DNA of 64,000 nt. Origin: Conexibacter sp. DBS9H8 (lineage in GTDB: Bacteria; Actinomycetota; Thermoleophilia; Solirubrobacterales; Solirubrobacteraceae). Below, piece after piece: positions 40,102 to 48,962 of this stretch (its first letter is position 1; every line of letters begins with the position of its first letter). A program made the translations under genes and the position numbers. The stretch lies in assembly GCF_023330685.1 (NCBI RefSeq), contig NZ_CP097128.1, forward strand, positions 1,984,001 to 2,048,000. The letters are read 5' to 3'. The notes beneath the pieces were generated by a model. It was not told the DNA's origin. It searched no databases and saw only the letters and a program-made list of their open reading frames with translations.

Positions 40102-41196
40102 ATGGCCGAGCAGAGCACCTGGGAGCAGCAGGACACCACGCCCGAGCGGGTCGAGGCGGCCCTGCGTCGGCTGCTGCACGAGCGTCACCGCGCCGACGCG
40201 TCTCTCGTCCCCGCCCGGGTTCTCAACCTCGTCGTCATCGCCGACCGTGAGTGGCGCGGGGAGATCATCAACCGCCTCGAGCGGGTCGGGCGCTACCACG
40301 CCTCCCGCACGATCCTCTGCTCGGTCGCCGACGGCGCGCGCGGGCTCGACGCGCGGGTCATCCTCTCGGCCGCGACTGAGGGCGCGGGGGTGAGCATCTC
40401 CCGCGAGTGGGTCGAGCTTCGGCTCGGCACCGATGCCCTCGCGAACCTCGCCACGATCCTCGACCCGCTGCTCGTCCCCGAGCTGCAGACCGTTCTGTGG
40501 TCGCCCCACAGCCGGGATGAGGCGGTCGAGTCCCTCCTCGGCATGGTCGACGTGCTGCTCATCGACACCGACGATCCGGCGAACTTCGACGGTCCCGGGG
40601 CGGCGCTCGCCCGCTCCTGGGAGTTGCAGGACCGCACCTACATCGTCGACCTCGCCTGGCTGCGCACCACCCCGTGGCGGGAGCGACTTGCGGCCGCCTT
40701 CGACGACCCGAGCCGACGGGACGAGCTGCCCGCGCTCTCCAGCGTCGTCGTCCGCCACAACCCCAACTCGCTCACGTCCGCGCTGCTGCTGAGCGGCTGG
40801 CTCGCCTCCCGCCTCGCCTGGATCCCCGAGCCGCTCGTCGTGACCGCCGGCGGTGCCTACCGGGGCACCGCCGCGGCTCAGCGCGGCGGGGGCGCCCACG
40901 ACGTCGCCTTCAGCGGCGTGGTCGGCTTTGACTTCGAGCCCGTGGATCAGCCGACCCCCGGGATCGCCGCGGTCAGCGTCGGGACCGACTACGGGTTCAG
41001 TCTCGCGCTCAGTCGTGATCGCGGCGGTCTGCTCGTCCGTGAACGCCGTCCCGCGCCGGCCCCGACCCGTCTGTGGCGGACGTTCGGCGCCTCCCGCGGG
41101 GAGGCCGGGATCCTCGGTGAGGGGGTCCGTCAGGCGCTGCTGCGAGATTCCACCTACCGTCCCGCCCTTGCGTCCGCCAGGAGGTTCCAACCATGA
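40102..41196 (+). CDS. opcA: OpcA, glucose-6-phosphate dehydrogenase assembly protein
   Basis: This 364-residue member of the OpcA family found in actinobacteria and cyanobacteria aids formation and redox control of active glucose-6-phosphate dehydrogenase. Recognisable features are the helical N-terminus (TTPERVEAALRRLLHE), the central RVLNLVVIADREW and ASRTILCSVADG strands, and the LLIDTDDPANFDGP region. It follows zwf by 25 nt and overlaps pgl by 4 nt, the usual neighbours. No catalytic site is expected. Confidence 0.92.
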   Translation: MAEQSTWEQQDTTPERVEAALRRLLHERHRADASLVPARVLNLVVIADREWRGEIINRLERVGRYHASRTILCSVADGARGLDARVILSAATEGAGVSISREWVELRLGTDALANLATILDPLLVPELQTVLWSPHSRDEAVESLLGMVDVLLIDTDDPANFDGPGAALARSWELQDRTYIVDLAWLRTTPWRERLAAAFDDPSRRDELPALSSVVVRHNPNSLTSALLLSGWLASRLAWIPEPLVVTAGGAYRGTAAAQRGGGAHDVAFSGVVGFDFEPVDQPTPGIAAVSVGTDYGFSLALSRDRGGLLVRERRPAPAPTRLWRTFGASRGEAGILGEGVRQALLRDSTYRPALASARRFQP

Positions 41197-41867
41197 GTGC
41201 CGACATCCGCATCGTCGACGACCCCCGCGCCGAGTGCGCGGCGATCGTCGGTGCCGCCCTCGGGGACGGTCCGGTCGTCCTCACCGGCGGGTCGACGGTG
41301 CCCGCCTACGCGAAGGTCGCCGCGGAGGTCTGGAAGGGCGCCCAGCTGTGGTTCTCAGACGAGCGCTGCGTCCCGACCAGTGACGAGCGCTCGAACTACG
41401 GTGCCCTCGAGGCGGCTGTCGGCGGGCACATCTCCGGGGCAACGGTTGAACGGGTCCGTGGCGAAGACGGGCATGCCGCCGCGGCCGAGGACTACGAGCG
41501 CCGGCTTGTCGCCGCGGGCATCCCCGAGCGCGGCTTCTCCCTGTTCGTAATCGGGCTCGGGCCCGACGCGCACATCTGCTCGATGTTTCCCGGTCAGGCC
41601 GCCGTGGGCGAGCGTCAGCGCCTGTGCGTCGGGGTGCCCGAGGCGGGCCGCGAACCGTTCGTTCCTCGGGTGACCCTGACGTTGCCGGCGGTCGCCCTCG
41701 CCCGTCACGTCCTCGTGATGGCGGCCGGTGGGGCCAAGGCCGACGCGCTCGCGCGTGCCTTCGCAGAGGACGCACCCGTCACCGAGGACGTGCCCGGGTC
41801 GCTGTTGGGGGACTTCGCCCAGCGCCTCACGGTGCTGACGGATGAGGCCGGGGCGGCCCGGCTGTGA
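41193..41867 (+). CDS. pgl: 6-phosphogluconolactonase
   Basis: A 224-residue hydrolase of the Pgl/DevB family, slightly short of the usual 240-260. It opens 6-phosphogluconolactone to 6-phosphogluconate. Family motifs are VVLTGGSTVPAYAKV, WKGAQLWFSDERCVPTSDERSN, and GLGPDAHICSMFPG; the last differs from the common GMGxDGHxASLFPG but keeps the His. The ATG overlaps opcA and its end overlaps the kinase gene by 4 nt (GTGA). No 6-phosphogluconate dehydrogenase gene is present nearby. Confidence 0.9.
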   Translation: MSADIRIVDDPRAECAAIVGAALGDGPVVLTGGSTVPAYAKVAAEVWKGAQLWFSDERCVPTSDERSNYGALEAAVGGHISGATVERVRGEDGHAAAAEDYERRLVAAGIPERGFSLFVIGLGPDAHICSMFPGQAAVGERQRLCVGVPEAGREPFVPRVTLTLPAVALARHVLVMAAGGAKADALARAFAEDAPVTEDVPGSLLGDFAQRLTVLTDEAGAARL

Positions 41868-42886
41868 GCACGTTCATCGGCATCGACCTGGGCGGCACGA
41901 AGGTCGCCGCCGCCGTTCTCCGCGCGGGGGCGCCCGCCACCGGCGGGGAGGGCGGGACGCTGTCGCCCGCGATCCAGTATCCGACGGTGCTCGACTCCGC
42001 CGACGCGCTCCTGGACCAGCTCGGCAGCCTGATCGAGGAGGCGCGAGACGGCGCCGGCGCCGGCGAGCTCGACGCCGTCGGGATCGGCGTCCCCTCGGTC
42101 GTTGATTTCGCCTCCGGCCGGGTCGTCCACTCCGTCAACATCCCACTTGAGGACGTGCCGCTCCGGACGGTGCTCGGCGCCCGCCTCGGGGTCCCGGTGT
42201 TCGTCGACAACGACGCGACGGTCGCCGCGCTTGCCGAGGCCCACGACGAGCAGCTCCGCCTCGTCGCCCGCGATCTCGTGATGCTGACGATCGGTACCGG
42301 GGTCGGGGGTGGCCTCGTCCTCGGGGGCCGGATCTACCGCGGGGCGACCGGCGGCGCGGCGGAGATCGGGCACACGCTGATCTCGCTCCCGGTCGCTCCT
42401 GCCGGTGACGCGGTGACCGGCTTTCCCGCCGACCTCCCTGATGATTTCCCGTCCGCCGGGACGGTGATGCCCCACCCCGGATCCCTGGAGGCGCTCGGCT
42501 CCGGCCATGCCCTCGACCATCTCGCGCGCGCCGCCGGGCTCGGTGCGCACGGCGCGGACGTCACCGCGGCGGCGCGCGCGGGCGCCGAACCCGCGCTCGC
42601 TCTCATCCGCCGCTGGGCCCACGCGATCGGGATCGGGATCGCGAACGCGATCAACATCTTCGACCCCCAGGAGGTCGTGGTCGGTGGCGGGGCGGCTGCC
42701 GCCGCCGACCTCTTCCTCGAGCCGGCGCTCGCGTTCGCCGCCGGCTACGTGCACCCGGGCCTGCGCGGGCACGCGACCGTGCGGGTCGCCCGCTTCGGAG
42801 CGGAGGCGGGGGTGATGGGGGCGGCGCTGCTCGCCGCCCACGAATATCGGGACGCTCCGCCTGCCAACCCCGCCGGCGGTGCCTGA
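41864..42886 (+). CDS. ROK-family sugar kinase, probable glucokinase
   Basis: The 340-residue kinase has the ROK ATP-binding start GIDLGGTKVAAAVLRAG, the VPSVVDFASGRVVHSVNIPL segment in two parts, the catalytic region VFVDNDATVAALAEAHDE and the GTGVGGGLVLGGRIYRG ATP loop, followed by GATGGAAEIGHTLI. The zinc motif of repressor-type ROK proteins (CxCGxxGCxE) is absent and no helix-turn-helix precedes it, so it is probably an enzyme. Supplying glucose-6-phosphate to zwf fits its place in the operon. Confidence 0.82.
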   Translation: MSTFIGIDLGGTKVAAAVLRAGAPATGGEGGTLSPAIQYPTVLDSADALLDQLGSLIEEARDGAGAGELDAVGIGVPSVVDFASGRVVHSVNIPLEDVPLRTVLGARLGVPVFVDNDATVAALAEAHDEQLRLVARDLVMLTIGTGVGGGLVLGGRIYRGATGGAAEIGHTLISLPVAPAGDAVTGFPADLPDDFPSAGTVMPHPGSLEALGSGHALDHLARAAGLGAHGADVTAAARAGAEPALALIRRWAHAIGIGIANAINIFDPQEVVVGGGAAAAADLFLEPALAFAAGYVHPGLRGHATVRVARFGAEAGVMGAALLAAHEYRDAPPANPAGGA

Positions 42887-43574
42887 GCTCGGGGTGGGCC
42901 TCGCGCCGGCGGTGGGGGGTTCGCCGCGGTGGCGGACGATCACGGTCGTCCGCCACGGCGAGACCGAGTGGTCACAGAACGGCCGTCACACCTCACGGAC
43001 TGAGCTCGCGCTCCTCGAACTGGGCCGCGAGCGGGCCGCCGGTCTCGCCGCCGGGCTCGGTGGCACCCCCTACGGGCTCGTGCTGATCAGCCCCCGCCGC
43101 CGGGCCGCCGAGACGGCCGCGCTCGCCGGCTTCGGCGCGGTCGGCGAGGTCTGCCCGGAGCTGGCCGAGTGGGACTACGGAGACTATGAGGGGCTGACGA
43201 CTGCGGAGATCCGGGCAGAGGATCCGAGCTGGGACCTGTGGAGAGACGGGTGTCCCGGTGGGGAGAGCCCGGCGGCCGTCGGCGCCCGTGCCGACGCGAT
43301 CATCGCCCGGGCGCTCGCCGCCCCCGGGAACGTGCTGTGCTTTGCCCACGGTCACCTGCTGCGGGTGCTTGCCGCCCGCTGGCTCGAAGCTCCGGTCGCC
43401 TTCGGCCGTCACCTCGCGCTCGGCCCGGCCCGTCCCGGCGTGCTCGGGTACGAGCGGGACAACCGGGTGCTGGCGAGCTGGAACTGCCCGCCTGGGGCTG
43501 CCGAACCCGAGCTCGGACCGGTGTCGCCCGCCCGTGACCGGGCCGCGGATGACGGTGGGGCTCCATCCAGCTGA
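42879..43574 (+). CDS. Histidine phosphatase family protein
   Basis: The predicted 231-residue protein belongs to the phosphoglycerate-mutase-like histidine phosphatases. The phosphorylated His is in VVRHGETEWS, the second His in CFAHGHLLRVLAARW, and ISPRRRAAETA gives a further active-site Arg. GTG at 42879 overlaps the kinase stop by 8 nt. It is the last gene of the operon; it may dephosphorylate a sugar phosphate or tune glycolytic intermediates, but the family is too broad to say. The tail after residue 200 is disordered. Confidence 0.82.
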   Translation: MPELGVGLAPAVGGSPRWRTITVVRHGETEWSQNGRHTSRTELALLELGRERAAGLAAGLGGTPYGLVLISPRRRAAETAALAGFGAVGEVCPELAEWDYGDYEGLTTAEIRAEDPSWDLWRDGCPGGESPAAVGARADAIIARALAAPGNVLCFAHGHLLRVLAARWLEAPVAFGRHLALGPARPGVLGYERDNRVLASWNCPPGAAEPELGPVSPARDRAADDGGAPSS

Positions 43575-43654
43575 GCCGACGCTGCTTCGGGCCACGCAAG
43601 CGCGGACGGGGCCCCACGGAGGCGGAGACAGGCCTGCTAGCCTCAGCGCACCGC

Positions 43655-43738
43655 GCGGCTGTGGCGGAATTGGTAGACGCGCAGGCTTCAGGTGCCTGTG
43701 TTCTTTGGGACGTGGAGGTTCGAGTCCTCTCAGCCGCA
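43655..43738 (+). tRNA. tRNA-Leu (anticodon CAG)
   Basis: The acceptor GCGGCTG pairs with CAGCCGC, discriminator A. The anticodon stem CAGGC/GCCTG closes the loop TTCAGGT. A long variable arm and TTCGAGT T loop are present; length is 84 nt. TAGCCT at 43638-43643 is a good -10 box. Confidence 0.95.
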
Positions 43739-43890
43739 TCACAGGACCGACGCCGGGGGGGCGGCGGTTCCCCGCCGGACCGCCGATCGGCGGCCGGCGG
43801 CGCGGTTCGGCGCGGAATCGGGGAGACTCACGACGGTCGGCGTATCTGCTGACCTGCCCTGTCCCCCGAGCGCGAAGGAGCCCCCGCGGC

Positions 43891-45501
43891 ATGTCCACCT
43901 ACGACTTCATCATCGTCGGCGCCGGATCCGCCGGCTGTGTGCTCGCCAACCGCCTCTCAGCCGACCCGGCCCGCCGCGTACTGCTGCTGGAGGCCGGGGG
44001 TCGGGACCGCTCTCCGAACATCAAGATCCCGGCGGCGTTCGCCAACCAGTTTCACACCAAGCTCGACTGGGACTTCACCACAGAGCCCGAGCCTCACGTC
44101 GACGGCCGCTCGTTGTATGTGCCGCGCGGCAAGAGCCTCGGCGGGTCAAGCTCGATGAACGCGATGCTGTACGTTCGCGGCCGCCCGATCGACTACGACG
44201 GCTGGGCCGCCCAGGGGGCGACCGGCTGGGATTATGCGGGCGTGCTCCCGTATTTCATCCGCGCGGAGGACAACAGCCGGGGGGCAAGCGAGTGGCACGG
44301 GGCCGGCGGACCGCTGCGGGTCCGTGAGCAGCGCTCGCCCCGCCCGCTGTGTGCGCGGCTGCTCGCCGCCAGTGAGGCGGCCGGAATCCCCCGGATCGCC
44401 GACTACAACGGTCCCGAGCAGGACGGGGTCTCGATGTTTCAGGTCACCCAGAGTGACGGTCGGCGCTACAGCGCCGCGGACGCCTATCTGCGCCCGGTGA
44501 TGGGCCGGCCCAACCTCGAGGTGCGTACCCGGGCGACGGTGTTGGGGCTCACGCTCACCGGTGAGCGTGTGACCGGCGTCCGGATCGCCCAGGGCCGGGG
44601 GGAGGAGGTGCTGACCGCGGGGGAGGTGATCCTCGCCGCTGGCGCGATCGGTTCGCCGCAGCTGCTGCAGCTGTCGGGAATCGGTGACCCGGAGATGCTT
44701 CGTGGGGTCGGCGTCGCCCCCCGTCACGCGCTTCCGGGCGTGGGGGAGAACCTGCAGGACCACCCGTTCGTCACGAACATCTACCACGTCTCGGACACCC
44801 GGACGCTGCTGGGGGCCGACAAGCCCAAGGCGCTGGCGGAGTGGCTGCTGCGCCGCAGCGGACCGCTCACCTCGACGGTCGCGGAGGTGGTCGCGTTCGT
44901 CCGCACCCGCCCGGGCTTGCCGGCCGCTGACATCCAGTACCACATGGGCGCCGCCTACTACGAGGACCACGGCGCCGAAACCTACGACGACCACGCGATG
45001 GTGATCGCTCCGGTCCTCGTCGCCCCCAAGGCCCGGGGACGTGTGTGGTTGGCCTCCGCCGACCCGACCGCCAAGCCGCGGATCCTCACCAACTCACTGT
45101 CGCACTCCGACGACCTCGCCTCGCTCGTGGCGGGCGTCAAGCTCGCACGCCGGATCGCCGCCGCGCCGGCGGCGGCGGAGATCGTCATCGAAGAGCTCAA
45201 GCCCGGTGCCGACGTCGACAGTGACGCCGCCCTCGAGGAAGACATCCGCCGCCGGTTGATGCTCATCTACCACCCCGTCGGCACCTGCCGGATGAGCGAC
45301 ACCGACCCCCGGGCGGTCGTCGACAGCGCCCTGCGTGTCCGCGGGCTCGAGGGGGTGCGGGTCGTTGACGCGTCAGTGATGCCGATCATCCCCGGCGGCA
45401 ACACGCACGCGCCGACCGTGATGGTCGCCGAACGCGGCTCGGACCTGATCCTCGGCGCAACGCCGGTCCGGGCTCAGCCCGCACCGGTCGGCGCCGCGTG
45501 A
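43891..45501 (+). CDS. GMC-family FAD-dependent oxidoreductase (choline dehydrogenase-like)
   Basis: A 536-residue flavoprotein. The FAD-binding start is FIIVGAGSAGCVLANRLS; the GMC signatures are PRGKSLGGSSSMNAMLYVRG and GAIGSPQLLQLSGIG; the catalytic His is in YHPVGTCRMS and the ending is DASVMPIIPGGNTHAPTVMV. It oxidises an alcohol such as choline or an aliphatic or terpenoid alcohol; the substrate is not fixed by sequence. GAAGGAG lies 10 nt before the ATG. The following small membrane protein gene is 16 nt away. Confidence 0.9.
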   Translation: MSTYDFIIVGAGSAGCVLANRLSADPARRVLLLEAGGRDRSPNIKIPAAFANQFHTKLDWDFTTEPEPHVDGRSLYVPRGKSLGGSSSMNAMLYVRGRPIDYDGWAAQGATGWDYAGVLPYFIRAEDNSRGASEWHGAGGPLRVREQRSPRPLCARLLAASEAAGIPRIADYNGPEQDGVSMFQVTQSDGRRYSAADAYLRPVMGRPNLEVRTRATVLGLTLTGERVTGVRIAQGRGEEVLTAGEVILAAGAIGSPQLLQLSGIGDPEMLRGVGVAPRHALPGVGENLQDHPFVTNIYHVSDTRTLLGADKPKALAEWLLRRSGPLTSTVAEVVAFVRTRPGLPAADIQYHMGAAYYEDHGAETYDDHAMVIAPVLVAPKARGRVWLASADPTAKPRILTNSLSHSDDLASLVAGVKLARRIAAAPAAAEIVIEELKPGADVDSDAALEEDIRRRLMLIYHPVGTCRMSDTDPRAVVDSALRVRGLEGVRVVDASVMPIIPGGNTHAPTVMVAERGSDLILGATPVRAQPAPVGAA

Positions 45502-45517
45502 ACGTGCGGAGCGAGGG

Positions 45518-45934
45518 ATGCGGCTGCTGTTGAACCTCATCTGGCTCGTCTTCGCCGGGATCTGGCTCGTCGCTCTCTACGTGGTCGCCGCGCTCATCTG
45601 CTTCGCCCTCATCGTCACGATCCCGTTCGGGGTGGCGGCCCTGAGGATCGGCCTCTACGCGCTGTGGCCGTTCGGTCGCACGGTCGTCCTCTCCGAGCAT
45701 GCGGGGGTGGCGTCGGGGATCGCCAACCTGCTGTGGCTGATCCTGTGCGGCTGGTGGCTCGCCCTCGGGCACCTCATCACCGGCATACTGCTCTGCCTCA
45801 CCGTGATCGGCATTCCGCTCGGGCTCGGCAATTTCAAGCTGATCCCGATCTCGCTGCTGCCGTTCGGACGGCGGATCGTCTCCGTCGCCGAGGCCCGCGC
45901 CCTCGGCGGTGGAGGTGGAGTGTCGGTGCTCTGA
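45518..45934 (+). CDS. YccF-family inner membrane protein
   Basis: A 138-residue protein with a doubled layout of the YccF (DUF307) domain: each half has two hydrophobic segments and a conserved ending (VTIPFGVAALRIGLYALWPFG and VIGIPLGLGNFKLIPISLLPFG, both given in part). Members sit in the cytoplasmic membrane; their role is unknown, though they often accompany ion-channel-like genes. It lies 16 nt after the GMC oxidoreductase and may share its transcript. Confidence 0.85.
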   Translation: MRLLLNLIWLVFAGIWLVALYVVAALICFALIVTIPFGVAALRIGLYALWPFGRTVVLSEHAGVASGIANLLWLILCGWWLALGHLITGILLCLTVIGIPLGLGNFKLIPISLLPFGRRIVSVAEARALGGGGGVSVL

Positions 45935-45986
45935 GCGCCCGGACGGGTCGGTGACCGGCCCCGGGGCCGGCCACCGACGCGAAGGC

Positions 45987-46505
45987 TCAGGCGATCCCGA
46001 ACCGGCCCCGCAGGGTCGCGGAGGCGAACGCCGCTGAACGGATTGCCCGCTTCACCGCCGCCGGAGCGGCCCCGCGCCTCAGGGGGATCGGACGCCGCAG
46101 GGCATAGAGGGTGAACACGTAGTTGTGGGCCCGGCCATTCGGGGGCGGGCACATGGCGCCGTAGCCGACCTTGCCGAAGCTGTTGGTGCCCTGAACGGCC
46201 TCCTTCGGCACGCGGTGGGCGGCGAGGCCCTTGACCCACGGCGGGATGTCGAACAGGGTCCAGTGCGTGAACCCGTGCGCGGTCGTGTCGATCACCGTGA
46301 CTGCGAGCGCGACCGCGTCCCGGGGGACATTGACGAACCGCAGCGGCGGCGAGATCCCCTTCCCGGTGCAGGTGAAGCGACTGGGAATCGTCTGGCCGTT
46401 CCGGAACGCCGGGCTGATCAGGCGCATTGGCGCGGCGGCCGAGGCGGCGGTCGCGAAGGCAAGCGCGAGGATCGTCGCCAACCCCGCGATGGTGAGCTTC
46501 TTCAT
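45987..46505 (-). CDS. Secreted YbhB/YbcL (PEBP) family protein
   Basis: A 172-residue product with a signal peptide (MKKLTIAGLATILALAFATA) and a phosphatidylethanolamine-binding/Raf-kinase-inhibitor fold: PAFRNGQTIPSRFTCTGKG, then HWTLFDIPPWVKGL, then YVFTLYAL. Bacterial members bind small anionic ligands; no enzyme activity is established. The start at 46505 is chosen because it begins the signal peptide and AAAGGACGGAG lies just before it. It converges with the YccF gene. Confidence 0.88.
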   Translation of the reverse strand: MKKLTIAGLATILALAFATAASAAAPMRLISPAFRNGQTIPSRFTCTGKGISPPLRFVNVPRDAVALAVTVIDTTAHGFTHWTLFDIPPWVKGLAAHRVPKEAVQGTNSFGKVGYGAMCPPPNGRAHNYVFTLYALRRPIPLRRGAAPAAVKRAIRSAAFASATLRGRFGIA

Positions 46506-46654
46506 CTCCGTCCTTTGATCTGTGTCTCTCTCTCCGTCCGGTCCGTTGTGAAGGTAACCAGACCAGTCAAGCCCGGTAGTGAGTGCCCCTCGTCCGGCGG
46601 GCCCGACCGTCATCTCACGCGGCCACTGGCGTCCCCGGCCCTACCATCGACGGC

Positions 46655-48007
46655 GTGGATCACCCCCTCTCACCGAGCACGCGGCGATCCCTGCAGGTCG
46701 CGGCCCTCGCCGCCCAACGCGCGAGCCGGACTCCGGCGCTCGTTGCCGGCGTCGCCCGTGCGGGCACCTTGCTGTGGGATACCGCGATCGGGTCAGCCGA
46801 CCTCAGTGACCCGACCGTTCCGCTGGGGGCCGACACCCAGTTCCTGATCGCATCGAACACCAAGACGTTCACCGCGGCGATGGTGATGCAGCTGCGCGAC
46901 GAGGGGCGCCTGCGCCTCGAGGACCCCATCGACTTGCACCTGCCGGACTGCGCGCGGCCGCTGACGGTGCGCGATCTCCTCGCCCACGCGAGCGGCCTGC
47001 AGCGCGAGCCGGTCGGCGACATGTGGGACACGCTCGGTCGCCTCAACCTCGAGGATCCGGTCGCGAACGTCAACGTGGCTGAGGCGGTTCTCGCTCCCCG
47101 CCGGCTCTGGCACTACAGCAACCTTGCCTACATGCTCCTCGGATCGCTGATCGCCCGCCTCGACGGACGGTCCTGGTCAGACAGCCTGACCGAGCGGCTG
47201 CTGGACCCGCTCGGTCTCCGCCGTACGACGACGACGCTGGTCCCGCCGCACGCCGGCCTTTACTACGTCCCCGCGTTCACCGACGTCCCGGTTCCCGAAC
47301 CGCTTGTCTTCACCGGCCCGACCCTTCCGGCCGGGGGGCTGGCGAGCACCCTCGCCGACCTCGTCGCCTGGCACGCCTTCCTGCTCAGCCCCGACGCCGC
47401 GGTTCTCTCTCCGGACTCGGTCGAGGAGATGCTCGCCCCGCAGCTGCCGGTCGACCCGGGCGGACAGGTCGCCTACGGCCTCGGCGTGTTCCTGCACCGC
47501 CGGGACGGGGAGACGTGGTTCGGCCACACGGGGGCTGCGCCCGGCGGGATCAGCGGAGTGTTCTCCCACGCCGGATCAAAGACGACGTCGGTGCTGCTCA
47601 CCAACCAGAGCGCCGCCCGGGACCCGGCGGGAACGGCGCTCGACCTCGGCGTCCGGGTGCTCGCCGAACATCCGCCGCTGCCCGAACCCTGGCAGCCCGG
47701 GACCGAGCGGCCAGCAGAACTGGCGGGTGTCCTCGGCCTGTGGTTCTCCGAGGGCAGTCCCGGGGTCTTCTCCGTTGCGCAGGGACAGCTCGAGTTCCGC
47801 CCCGGCGAGGCGCATCCGGGGGAGGAGCCGACCCGCTTTGCCCGGGAGGGCGAGGACGTCTACCGGAGCGTGCGCGGTCTCGAGCGCGGTGAACGGCTGC
47901 TCATCCACCGGCGGCCCGATGGGAGCGTCTGGCAGCTCAACTGGGCGACCTACCGGTTCACGCGGGAGCCGCTCGGCTTCGCCGAGCCGAACCCGGACGC
48001 GCCCTGA
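46655..48007 (+). CDS. Serine hydrolase of the beta-lactamase family
   Basis: The 450-residue protein has Ser-X-X-Lys in SNTKTFTAAMVMQL, the second motif YSN in WHYSNLAYMLLGSLIA, and a third motif HTGAAPGG. A C-terminal domain of about 100 residues (AGVLGLWFSEGSPGVF onwards) resembles the lipocalin-like domain found in this esterase/peptidase group. No signal peptide is seen. TACCAT at 46642-46647 lies seven nt before the GTG at 46655, which decides the start. The stop is adjacent to that of the convergent ATP-grasp gene. Confidence 0.82.
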   Translation: MDHPLSPSTRRSLQVAALAAQRASRTPALVAGVARAGTLLWDTAIGSADLSDPTVPLGADTQFLIASNTKTFTAAMVMQLRDEGRLRLEDPIDLHLPDCARPLTVRDLLAHASGLQREPVGDMWDTLGRLNLEDPVANVNVAEAVLAPRRLWHYSNLAYMLLGSLIARLDGRSWSDSLTERLLDPLGLRRTTTTLVPPHAGLYYVPAFTDVPVPEPLVFTGPTLPAGGLASTLADLVAWHAFLLSPDAAVLSPDSVEEMLAPQLPVDPGGQVAYGLGVFLHRRDGETWFGHTGAAPGGISGVFSHAGSKTTSVLLTNQSAARDPAGTALDLGVRVLAEHPPLPEPWQPGTERPAELAGVLGLWFSEGSPGVFSVAQGQLEFRPGEAHPGEEPTRFAREGEDVYRSVRGLERGERLLIHRRPDGSVWQLNWATYRFTREPLGFAEPNPDAP

Positions 48008-48862
48008 TCAGCTCGCCCGGATCGCGTCGGCGAAGCGCGCGGACGCTCCCGGTGCAAGCTGCAGATAGAGGCACGGCTCGATCACCTCGAGCTCGAGCAG
48101 TCGCGGCTCCCCGTCGAGCCCCGGGACAAGGTCGATCCGGGCATACAGGGGGGCTCCGAACCGCGTGCTGATCTCCGCGTGCACGGCGGCGGCGAGGGCC
48201 AGTTCGCTCTCGCTGGCGGCTCCGGCGCGGACAAGGTCGTCGGCGAGCATCGCCGCGGCCGGAGCGTGCGCGCCGGACCCGAGCGGCGCGATGCCGGGCG
48301 TGTCGAGCACGAGCCGTTTGGTCAGCACGTGGGAGACGGCGCCGCCGAGGTAGACGATCGCCCGCTCACCCCGTTCGGCGATGAGCGGCAGGTACGGCTG
48401 GATGAGGGCGCAGCGACCGCTCGCCTGGATCTCGGCGATCAGAGCCCGGGCGGCGTCGTGCTCGGCGGGGCCGAACCGTCCGGTGTCGCGGGCCCCGGCG
48501 GACACGTTCGGTTTGATCACCACCTCGCCGGCGAGCGCCGGCAGCGCCTCACCGGGCCCGGCGAAGTGCGTCGGGACCGTCGGTGCGCCAAGCGCGCGCA
48601 GATAGCGCTTGTCGGCGTTGAAGCGGATCAGGTCGGGCCGGTTGCGCAGCCGTTCGGGGCCGACCCGTTCACACCAGGCGAGGAAGCGGTTGACGTCGGC
48701 GGTGTAGTCCCAGACCGAGCGGACGACCACCCGGTCAAATCCGGTCCAGTCGACATCCGGGTCGTCCCAGACACACAGCTCGGCGCCAAGTCGGGTGGCC
48801 GCCTCCGCGTCGTCGCTGCGGCCACGGTCGATTCCCGCGGAGCTGACGAAGCCAACGCGCAT
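48008..48862 (-). CDS. ATP-grasp domain protein
   Basis: A 284-residue protein of the glutathione-synthetase/RimK-like ATP-grasp superfamily. Seen are the pre-ATP-grasp region with FDRVVVRSVWDYTADVN, the lysine region FNADKRYLRALGAPTVPTHF (split), the ATP-binding VVIKPNVSAGARDTGRF, and the metal-binding end RLLELEVIEPCLYLQL. It probably joins a carboxylate to an amine, but substrates are unknown. TACGAT (complement 48870-48875) is seven nt before the ATG. Confidence 0.78.
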   Translation of the reverse strand: MRVGFVSSAGIDRGRSDDAEAATRLGAELCVWDDPDVDWTGFDRVVVRSVWDYTADVNRFLAWCERVGPERLRNRPDLIRFNADKRYLRALGAPTVPTHFAGPGEALPALAGEVVIKPNVSAGARDTGRFGPAEHDAARALIAEIQASGRCALIQPYLPLIAERGERAIVYLGGAVSHVLTKRLVLDTPGIAPLGSGAHAPAAAMLADDLVRAGAASESELALAAAVHAEISTRFGAPLYARIDLVPGLDGEPRLLELEVIEPCLYLQLAPGASARFADAIRAS

Positions 48863-48962
48863 GCGGCCGATCGTAGTCGGGTCGCATCGGCCGTCTGCGC
48901 CTGGGGTCGGCTGTTGAGGCGAACCCGTAGGATCCCCGGTGTCGTCGAAGAGAGGTGTGGAG

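Noticed and set aside
46655-48007. True secreted beta-lactamase
   Set aside because: No signal peptide, and the C-terminal domain is typical of esterase/peptidase relatives.
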